A stretch of 64,000 nucleotides of DNA. Origin: Bacteroidota bacterium (GTDB lineage Bacteria; Bacteroidota; Bacteroidia; Chitinophagales; Saprospiraceae). Of this stretch, positions 46,052 to 53,211 are shown piece after piece; within the stretch, counting starts at the first letter, position 1; each line of letters opens with the position of its first letter. The notes beneath the pieces are model-generated. The model was given only the letters and a program-made list of their open reading frames with translations, had not been told where the DNA came from and ran no database searches. The translations under genes and the position numbers were made by a program. The stretch is taken from the NCBI GenBank assembly GCA_024743405.1, contig JANSWP010000013.1, forward strand, positions 41,837 through 105,836, read 5' to 3'.

Positions 46052-47818
46052 ATGTTAAAAAAATTACTCTTTTCACTCACACTTTTAATTTTTGCGACTT
46101 TCAGTTTCGCACAATCTATTGGAATTATTGGTTCCGCCACTCCCGATGGTTGGGATGCGGATACGGATATGATCCAAGATGCAATGAATCCGGATATTTG
46201 GACAATTAGTATGGAATTGGTAACTGGAGCGGCTAAATTTCGTCAAGACGATGATTGGGCTGTAAACTGGGGAGCTGCTGATTTTCCCTCTGGAACAGGT
46301 GAGCAAGATGGCCCTGATATCCCAGTTCCCGGCGGTAGCTATGATATTACTTTTAATTCTGCGACTGGTGAATACACTTTTGTTTATACAGGCTTATCTT
46401 TCGTGAGCATTGGAATTATTGGAACAGGAACTCCGAACGGTAATTTTGATACTGATATTGATATGACTCAAGATCCTTTGAGCCCGCAAGTATGGACAAT
46501 TGATATTACATTGACGATGGCTGAAGTGAAATTTAGAGCGAATGATGATTGGGCTGATAATTGGGGTGCCTCAGATTGGCCAACAGGCGTTGGTACTCCA
46601 GGAGGTGATAATATTCCTTGTGAGGCAGGTGATTGGGGGGTTACTTTCAATACGCATACGGGAGAATACAGTTTTGAATTATTGATTCCCGTTTATGATG
46701 CAATAGGATTAGTTGGGGAGGCAACTCCAGGTGGTTGGAGTGATGATACTTATTTGACTCAAAATCCTAGTAATGTTCAATTATGGTCTGGTAATATCAC
46801 TTTGGTAGACGGGGCAGCAAAATTCCGAGCAGATACAGCATGGACAGTCAATTGGGGAGATACTTTATTTGTATGCGGAACTGGTGTACAAGATGGCGGT
46901 GATATTCCAGCACTTGAGGGCGAATATAATGTAGAATTCAACTCGACAACTGGTGAATACTGCTTCAATGATCCTATTTCCATTTTCTCTACCATTGGTG
47001 TAATTGGTAATGGAACTGGATTAGGATGGGATAATGGTGATATAGATATGTACCAAGATCCAGTTCAACCAGATCTATGGAGTGTTCAATTACAATTGGT
47101 AGATGGCGAAGTGAAATTCCGGGCGGAAGATGATTGGGCAGTAAACTGGGGAGATACTGGATTCCCAACTGGTACAGGCGAACTGGATGGTCCTAATATT
47201 CCTGTTTTTGCAGGGACTTGGCAAATCGATTTTAATGCGACTACTGGGGTTTATTCTTTTACTCCTGTGACGGTTGGTATTATCGGTACAGCGTTAGTAA
47301 ACGGTTGGGATGCTGATGAAGATTTGGAGTGTTCAACGACTGAAGGAAGCACATGGACAGCCATCAAAAACTTGATGGATGGAGAGGCAAAGTTCCGTCA
47401 AGATGATGATTGGCTAATTAACTGGGGAAGTGATACTTGGCCCACAGGAACGGGTACACAAGATGGGCCTAATATTCCAGTTACTGCTGGTATTTACGAG
47501 ATTACCGTTAATACTGGTACTGGTGACTATTCTTTCATCGAGGGAGATGCGACTATAGAAGTACTTTCTTCAAGTTTTGTTAAAGTATTCCCTAATCCAA
47601 CTTCCAATTTGTTGAATATTTCCATAGAGGCAAAAGAAATGCAAAAAGATATTACTATACAGGTTATGGACTTAACTGGTAAAGTAATAGAGGTTAAAGA
47701 ATTTGACTCAGCCAATCAAATTTCAATTGATGTATCTGCATATAATACGGGTATGTATATCGTTCAAATTTCAAGTGATAAATACATTGTTGGAAAAAGA
47801 TTCTCAGTTGCTAAATAA
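46052..47818 (+). CDS. Five-domain SusE/F-like surface glycan-binding protein with T9SS tail
   Basis: A 588-aa protein with a signal peptide (ends SFAQ), five tandem SusE/F-like beta domains of about 95 residues (about 21-112, 116-212, 217-310, 315-410, 412-505), and a T9SS type A sorting domain from FVKVFPNPTSN (about 515-588). Each domain repeats IGIIG.ATP.GWD.DTDM, KFR..DDWA.NWG and G.GEYTF. These match the domains in the SusD insertion and the susE-like gene, so the locus holds about nine copies. Unlike those lipoproteins it would reach the surface by T9SS. Role: multivalent galactan capture (inferred from context). It is last in the locus and is followed by a strong terminator. Confidence 0.87.
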   Translation: MLKKLLFSLTLLIFATFSFAQSIGIIGSATPDGWDADTDMIQDAMNPDIWTISMELVTGAAKFRQDDDWAVNWGAADFPSGTGEQDGPDIPVPGGSYDITFNSATGEYTFVYTGLSFVSIGIIGTGTPNGNFDTDIDMTQDPLSPQVWTIDITLTMAEVKFRANDDWADNWGASDWPTGVGTPGGDNIPCEAGDWGVTFNTHTGEYSFELLIPVYDAIGLVGEATPGGWSDDTYLTQNPSNVQLWSGNITLVDGAAKFRADTAWTVNWGDTLFVCGTGVQDGGDIPALEGEYNVEFNSTTGEYCFNDPISIFSTIGVIGNGTGLGWDNGDIDMYQDPVQPDLWSVQLQLVDGEVKFRAEDDWAVNWGDTGFPTGTGELDGPNIPVFAGTWQIDFNATTGVYSFTPVTVGIIGTALVNGWDADEDLECSTTEGSTWTAIKNLMDGEAKFRQDDDWLINWGSDTWPTGTGTQDGPNIPVTAGIYEITVNTGTGDYSFIEGDATIEVLSSSFVKVFPNPTSNLLNISIEAKEMQKDITIQVMDLTGKVIEVKEFDSANQISIDVSAYNTGMYIVQISSDKYIVGKRFSVAK

Positions 47819-47865
47819 TACTAGTTTTTAGGGGAATACAGTTTATTCTATAACTCTTCGCTGTT

Positions 47866-47906
47866 AAAAGGGCTGTTTCGGTAAAAATCGAAATAGCCCT
47901 TTTTTT
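47866..47906 (+). terminator. Intrinsic terminator at the end of the galactan locus
   Basis: AAAAGGGCTGTTTCG pairs with CGAAATAGCCCTTTT (one G-T) followed by a T run, 47 bases after the stop codon. Confidence 0.85.
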
Positions 47907-48023
47907 ATTAATTGACATTAATCACACAAATTTTCCATTGATTGTCATCGAACCTTAGCTAAATTTCGTGTTAATTTGCAAGAAGCAGGTATACAAACAA
48001 TCAAAGAAAATAATTCTTTTCAG

Positions 48024-50288
48024 ATGAATATCAAACCTTCAATTTTATTCGCCATTTTTTTTATGCTGATTTTTGGTATTAATTTAAATGCTCAGGTCTT
48101 CGACAGAATCAATTTTGAATTTATTCAAAATGAAAAAACTTTGAAGAACCCATTAACTGGAGGGGTCAATTCTCCTCAATTATCTGCTGTGGATTTGAAT
48201 CAAGATGGAATTCTTGATTTACATATTTTTGATCGAGTGGGGAACATTCATCTGACTTTTTTAAATGAAGGAACGCCTAATGAATCAAGTTATGTCTTTG
48301 CTCCTGAATACGCCAAAAATTTTCCGGGTTGTGTGAATTGGACTGCCCTAAGAGATTACAATGGAGATGGCGCTTACGATCTTTTTACTCATGGAGGAAA
48401 TGAAGGGGTAGCGGGTATCAGAGTCTTTAATGGTTATTTTAATGATGGGAAACTTGAATTCGAAAGAATCATATTTGATAATGACTTCTTTTTCAATGTC
48501 CTTACCTATCCATTATCATCTGGGAATCCTTCCAATATATATGTTAGTAATGTCGATTATGCCGATTTTAATGATATTGATGGAGATGGAGATATGGACA
48601 TTTTATCTTTTAATTCCACTGGAGGTTATGTTGTTTATTATCAAAACAAATCCCAAGAAATGGGTTTTGCTAGCGATTCATTGATTTTTGAAAATGAAGA
48701 TGATTGTTGGGGGAAATTTTATGAGGCAGATATGTCAGAAGAAATCAGTCTTAGTTCGAATATAAATTCATGTGCTCCCAATTTTACTGGTACTGCGAAA
48801 GATCGTCATGTAGGGTCAACCTTATTGACATTTGATGAAAATGGTGACAATGCTAGAGAAATTATTATTGGTGATGTCGCTAATGAATATTTGTTTCGAT
48901 TGTTGAATGGAGGTGATAATAAAGATGCATGGATGATTGAACAAGACAGTGAGTATCCTAGCTACGATGAAACTGTCAATATACCATTTTTCGCAGCAGC
49001 CTTTCATCTAGACTTGAACAATGATGGAAAGCGGGATTTTATTGCTTCTCCCAATGAAAGAGGAGGAACTCATGATTATTTTTCCATATGGTTTTATGAA
49101 AATATGGCTACCGACGATGAACCTATTTTTGAACTTCAACAAAAAGATTTATTAATTGATGAAATGCTTGATTTTGGTTCAAACTCTTATCCCACTTTTG
49201 TAGATTATAATGCTGATGGACTATTGGATTTAGTAGTTGGTACTTTCACCATTTTTCAAGAAGATGGCAGTTTTGAACCCTTTTTATTTTTGTATGAAAA
49301 TGTTGGTTCAAAGCAAGAACCAATATTTGAACTTGTCGATGATAATTGGTTGGATTACAATGAATTATCTAATGATTTAATCAATGGTTCTTGGCAGTTT
49401 GCCCCTACATTTGGAGATATTGATGATGATGGAGATTCAGATTTAATAGTTGGAGAACGTGATGGGAGATTAATTTTCTCTGAGAATATTGCTGGACAAG
49501 GAAATGAGATGGATTTTGCGGATCCAATTTTAGGATGGCTGGATATTGATATTGGGCAAAATGCCGCACCACAAATAATTGACTTAAATAGGGATGGATT
49601 AAAGGACATTGTCGTAGGTGAGCGTCGTGGAAAAATTATTTATTTTCCTAACATTGGTTCTAAGTTTAATCCACAATTTCATACAAATCATTTAGAAGCT
49701 CCGAATATCCCTAAATTAGGGGGTATCGATTTAAAAAGTTCTGCTTTGGTGGGAAATTTAACACCTCAATTTTTAGATTATGAGGATGAATTTAAATTGA
49801 TTTTAGGATGGGAAAATAGTCGATTGCACTTATATGAAGATATAGAAAATAACCTTGATGGCGACTTCATGTTAGTGGATGATTATTATGGAAAAATTTG
49901 GGAAGGTAATCAAACTGCGATTGCATTAGCGGATTTAAATGATAACGGGTTTCTAGAAATGACAATAGGAAATAGACGCGGGGGGTTGAGTATATTTGAA
50001 TCTGATCTAGAGAAAGAACCTTTTGTTTCAAACACTAAAAAGATTGTTGCTCCAACTTTGGATTTATTCCCAAACCCTACTTCTGGAAATTTAGCATTGA
50101 TAGCCAAAAACATCACCATAAATCAAACCAAATGTTTAATATTCAATGCATTAGGACAGTTGGTTTTTGAGCAAAAATTGAATCAAACACAAACTGATTT
50201 CAATGTTTCAGGATATCCTTCAGGTATTTATTTTTGTCAGATCCAATCGAAAAATGGAAGTATTGTTAATCGGTTTGTAAAAGAATAA
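48024..50288 (+). CDS. FG-GAP/VCBS repeat secreted protein with T9SS sorting domain
   Basis: A 754-aa exported protein. The ATG at 48024 starts a signal peptide ending in NLNAQ; the upstream frame to 47976 is rejected. The body is a series of VCBS/FG-GAP-type blades with calcium-binding turns such as DLNQDGILDL, DYNGDGAYDL, DIDGDGDMDI, DLNNDGKRDF, DYNADGLLDL, DIDDDGDSDL and DLNRDGLKDI, as in integrin-alpha-like propellers. The last about 75 residues (from LDLFPNPTSGN) form a type A sorting domain. It probably acts on the surface in binding or structure; no catalytic motif is seen. It lies beyond a terminator and is probably not part of the galactan operon. Confidence 0.87.
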   Translation: MNIKPSILFAIFFMLIFGINLNAQVFDRINFEFIQNEKTLKNPLTGGVNSPQLSAVDLNQDGILDLHIFDRVGNIHLTFLNEGTPNESSYVFAPEYAKNFPGCVNWTALRDYNGDGAYDLFTHGGNEGVAGIRVFNGYFNDGKLEFERIIFDNDFFFNVLTYPLSSGNPSNIYVSNVDYADFNDIDGDGDMDILSFNSTGGYVVYYQNKSQEMGFASDSLIFENEDDCWGKFYEADMSEEISLSSNINSCAPNFTGTAKDRHVGSTLLTFDENGDNAREIIIGDVANEYLFRLLNGGDNKDAWMIEQDSEYPSYDETVNIPFFAAAFHLDLNNDGKRDFIASPNERGGTHDYFSIWFYENMATDDEPIFELQQKDLLIDEMLDFGSNSYPTFVDYNADGLLDLVVGTFTIFQEDGSFEPFLFLYENVGSKQEPIFELVDDNWLDYNELSNDLINGSWQFAPTFGDIDDDGDSDLIVGERDGRLIFSENIAGQGNEMDFADPILGWLDIDIGQNAAPQIIDLNRDGLKDIVVGERRGKIIYFPNIGSKFNPQFHTNHLEAPNIPKLGGIDLKSSALVGNLTPQFLDYEDEFKLILGWENSRLHLYEDIENNLDGDFMLVDDYYGKIWEGNQTAIALADLNDNGFLEMTIGNRRGGLSIFESDLEKEPFVSNTKKIVAPTLDLFPNPTSGNLALIAKNITINQTKCLIFNALGQLVFEQKLNQTQTDFNVSGYPSGIYFCQIQSKNGSIVNRFVKE

Positions 50289-50321
50289 CAGAGTAGGGGA
50301 TTTTAGTTTTTCGGCTCTGTT
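50287..50321. terminator. Weak hairpin between convergent genes
   Basis: AACAGAG and CTCTGTT (7 bp, 21-nt loop) lie between the FG-GAP gene and the leftward TolC-like gene. There is no good T run. Confidence 0.25.
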
Positions 50322-50334
50322 CCACATTTTTGGG

Positions 50335-51654
50335 TCAATCAAAACTTTCAAAACCAATCGATAAATAATTTCGGAGTGGTATTTCGGATACCTTACCCGT
50401 CAAATCCAATAAATCTAAATAACTTCGGAATATATTATACTCGATGCCTAATAATCTTTTTTGCCGCTTTAAAACACCCTCTTGAATTTGAAGTAAAACC
50501 AAAGTATTTTTTGGAGTGGTTGTATTCAATTTTTCAAGCGCATAACTAGCCTGACTATTTTTTAATTGAGATTGAATGAGGTCGTGTTGATCAAATAGGA
50601 TATTCAATTTATTTTGAGCCTTTTGAATGCGCTCTGCTAGTTGTATTTGATATAATTGCAATTGGTTTTCTTCCTCTATCCTTTCTAATTCTAGCTCATT
50701 TAGTTTTAAACGGTTTGTTCCTTTGGTGGGAATCCTAAGACCAGCACCGATAGACCATTCTTCTCCAAAATTCATACTTTTTCGTGCACCAGTATATTTC
50801 AATTGTACAAAATCTATAATTTGCTTATTCTCAGCTTCTTCTAACGCATATTCGGAAATGACTTGATCAATATTTCTTTGTTGCTGAATAATTTTAGGGT
50901 GTTTATCGTTGTTTGTGAAAATAGATGGCAAAGTAGATTGTAATATGCTAATTTCTATAAAATTGGTGGTGTCAATCTCAATGGGTGCATTCGTTTTTAA
51001 ATCAACTGAAAATGCTTTTCTTAAAGTGGATAAATCGCCATTCAATTCCAATTCATCAGATTCTAAATCAAATAAGTCATTTTCTGCATCCACTAAATCA
51101 TCTAAATCCAATTCTGTTGAACTAGCACCCAATTTTCGCATAACGTAAATTTGATCCTTTAAAACTAATTTTTCTTTTTCTAAATGTGCTAATTCGCGTT
51201 TTTGAAAGACATAGTTAACCAACTGTATGTATTTCCTGAGGAGCTGTTGATGTAGCAAAAATTGCTTTTCAGATTCTTCAGAGGCTATTAAGGAATGATG
51301 AAATAAATCCTGTTTTAAGTGTTTTTGGTAACCATTAAAACTCATTCGAAGAAGGTACTCTTGCCTTCGCCAAACAAACTCATCTGTTTCTGTTCGAAAC
51401 TCTAACTCATCAACTAATGGAAGTTCGAAATTGGTATTTTGGAGAAAATCTAACTCTCGATTTTTTAAATTAACCACAGGTTCATCTTGTGCAGTTCTTA
51501 ATAGATCAGTTGTTGAAAATAGTTTTTGGGAAAAACTCGAAATAGATAGAAATAGGAATAAAACCAATGATCCAACTTCTTTAGAATTAAAGAAGATAGG
51601 TTGTTTGGAAAAAAAGTTTATTGTCGGTAAAGGGCAATTCATAACTGATTTCAT
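50335..51654 (-). CDS. TolC-family-like outer-membrane efflux protein
   Basis: A 439-aa protein with a long N-terminal basic region, a signal-like hydrophobic segment (SLVLFLFLSISSFSQ) and a body of long amphipathic helices, in particular about 120-215 and 250-420, as in the TolC helical barrel. The segment with TGARKSMNFGEEWSIGAGLRIP resembles the TolC beta-strand region. Its ATG overlaps the stop of the upstream HlyD-like gene by four bases (ATGA), which supports this start and suggests translational coupling. The pair should form the outer parts of an envelope-spanning export system. No pump gene is adjacent. Confidence 0.72.
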   Translation of the reverse strand: MKSVMNCPLPTINFFSKQPIFFNSKEVGSLVLFLFLSISSFSQKLFSTTDLLRTAQDEPVVNLKNRELDFLQNTNFELPLVDELEFRTETDEFVWRRQEYLLRMSFNGYQKHLKQDLFHHSLIASEESEKQFLLHQQLLRKYIQLVNYVFQKRELAHLEKEKLVLKDQIYVMRKLGASSTELDLDDLVDAENDLFDLESDELELNGDLSTLRKAFSVDLKTNAPIEIDTTNFIEISILQSTLPSIFTNNDKHPKIIQQQRNIDQVISEYALEEAENKQIIDFVQLKYTGARKSMNFGEEWSIGAGLRIPTKGTNRLKLNELELERIEEENQLQLYQIQLAERIQKAQNKLNILFDQHDLIQSQLKNSQASYALEKLNTTTPKNTLVLLQIQEGVLKRQKRLLGIEYNIFRSYLDLLDLTGKVSEIPLRNYLSIGFESFD

Positions 51655-52745
51655 CTATTTGAATTAATTGCCTGATTTATTGGTAAGTTAGAAGAATGTT
51701 GGTCATTTAAAAATGGAAACAATGGTTTGGCAGGCAAATCATCCAAATTCAATAAATTCAACACTACTTTTTCTTTTTGTAGGAAGGGATTATCCGGCGG
51801 AATCTGAATTAAAACTTCCCGTCCATAAGTTTTTATTTCGGGTCTTTTGCGCAATCTTTCTGGAATTTCGACTATTCTAAAACCTAATCCAGAGACTGTC
51901 CCCATAACTGTGTGTGCAGGATGTAAACTTGAAGTAACTTCTAAAGTATCTCCGACTTGCACATGCAAAATCAAATTTTCATGGACAAAGCCTTTTACAA
52001 TAGTAGGGTTTTGTTGATAAAAACTAATCAATGTATTAAAGGAAGAAATATGTTCTCCTTCTTTACATCTTAAGTTTCCAATTAACCCATCCGAAGGAGC
52101 TAGTATTTGAAGCTTCTTTTCTTCTTTTTGAAAATATTCTTTTTCGTATTCAAGTTTCTTTTTTTGGATCTTATTGGAGTTACTTACCTCCCTTAATTCG
52201 ATAGAAAGTTGTTGTAATTCTAGATTTAGAGGTTTTAAATCTGTGTTTAAATTTGATTGCAACGTCTCTATTTCAATATTTAATGGGGAGGAGCTATTTG
52301 AATTATTATCTACTTCAATACTTTTAAGGTCTTTAATTAAAGATTTGCTGAACTCAACTTCTGCTTTAATAGTTTCTATTTTTGTTTTGGTTTCTTCAAT
52401 TTTTGCAGTTTTTTCAGCTTCTAACCGTTTTATTTTATTCAATATTTCTTTTCGCTTTTCTTTACTTTTCAAATCTAACTGCTCTAGATCATTGGTAACA
52501 TCATTTAATTTGAAGTCGATATTCGAAAATTGGACATCCAATAACAAATCTCCTTTAGATACAAATTGACCATCTTTTATATGTACCTTTTCTATAAAAA
52601 CACTGTGATCTAAATTGATCTCCGTCTCTTTATTTTCTGCAAATCCATAAAAAGTAGTAGACTGTTGAACATAGCTACGGTTAATGTAAAATATCATCAG
52701 TCCGACACCTAGAAGGCCAATATATAAAAGATTTATTTTTTTCAT
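51651..52745 (-). CDS. HlyD-family periplasmic adaptor (membrane fusion) protein
   Basis: A 364-aa adaptor. The ATG at 52745 gives an N-terminal membrane anchor (LLYIGLLGVGLMIFYI). An earlier start at 52976 would place an intergenic inverted-repeat element inside the gene and is rejected. Order: N-terminal biotinyl-lipoyl half (VFIEKVHIKDGQFVSKGDLL), a long coiled coil (about 75-210), the second lipoyl half (APSDGLIGNLRCKEGEHI) and a beta-barrel domain with GDTLEV. It would link an inner-membrane pump to the TolC-like protein encoded next, with which it overlaps by four bases. Confidence 0.85.
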   Translation of the reverse strand: MKKINLLYIGLLGVGLMIFYINRSYVQQSTTFYGFAENKETEINLDHSVFIEKVHIKDGQFVSKGDLLLDVQFSNIDFKLNDVTNDLEQLDLKSKEKRKEILNKIKRLEAEKTAKIEETKTKIETIKAEVEFSKSLIKDLKSIEVDNNSNSSSPLNIEIETLQSNLNTDLKPLNLELQQLSIELREVSNSNKIQKKKLEYEKEYFQKEEKKLQILAPSDGLIGNLRCKEGEHISSFNTLISFYQQNPTIVKGFVHENLILHVQVGDTLEVTSSLHPAHTVMGTVSGLGFRIVEIPERLRKRPEIKTYGREVLIQIPPDNPFLQKEKVVLNLLNLDDLPAKPLFPFLNDQHSSNLPINQAINSNR

Positions 52746-52767
52746 AAATGGTAGACTTAGTATGAGT

Positions 52768-52913
52768 TTGGACAAAATCAAGTTGTAGGTTACTGGAGCA
52801 TTGCCGCGATGCGGCTCACTCCAGTAAATTGGACTCCACTCCAAGCCTCCTCTATGCAACGGGCGCCTTTGGCGCGATGTTGCAGTATTTAAGTGCAACT
52901 TAATTATGTCCAA
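52768..52913. repeat. 146-bp MITE-like element with terminal inverted repeats and two internal hairpins
   Basis: Ends TTGGACAAAATCAAGTTG (52768-52785) and CAACTTAATTATGTCCAA (52896-52913) are inverted repeats, 16 of 18. Inside are hairpin 1 (TTACTGGAG/CTCCAGTAA, 52790-52827, with inner GCCGC/GCGGC) and hairpin 2 (TGCAAC/GTTGCA, 52855-52884, with inner GCGCC/GGCGC). The interior is much richer in G+C than its surroundings, suggesting foreign origin. It abuts dispersed-element copy 3. Confidence 0.55.
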
Positions 52914-52916
52914 GAA

Positions 52917-53083
52917 CTTAAGTAAGCGAGCAATATTAAGTTTAGAATAAATTTTTGAATTATTTTTTCCTCTCACAAGGCAAAAAACACAGTCATAGCC
53001 TAGCTCTGGCGAGTATTTTTAACAAAGTGAGTGAAAAAAAGAAACTAAAATTTGCTATAGATAATATTGCTCTCTTACTTAAG
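52917..53083 (+). repeat. Dispersed structured element, copy 3
   Basis: Core TGGCGAGTATTTTTAAC at 53007-53023, identical to copies 1 and 2. The outer stem pairs 52917-52938 with 53062-53083, 21 of 22. Helix A is 52963-52976 with 53027-53040 (12 of 14, inner CTCAC/GTGAG). Helix B is ATAGC at 52995-52999 with GCTAT at 53054-53058. Helix sequences differ from copies 1 and 2 but pairing positions are kept. It lies between the divergent HlyD-like and dehydrogenase genes. Confidence 0.7.
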
Positions 53084-53211
53084 CTTGAAAACCAAAATAA
53101 ATAATAAAAATGCTTTGATGATTTATATCATTTATTTCCCCTATGAATATGTCTTAACTTAGTTTTTATAGAAATTTTCCTAACCAAACTACATATCATA
53201 AAAAAGTGCCT

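Noticed and set aside
52746..52976. N-terminal extension of the HlyD-like protein
   Set aside because: The extension translates the inverted-repeat element and part of copy 3; the ATG at 52745 immediately precedes a normal membrane anchor.
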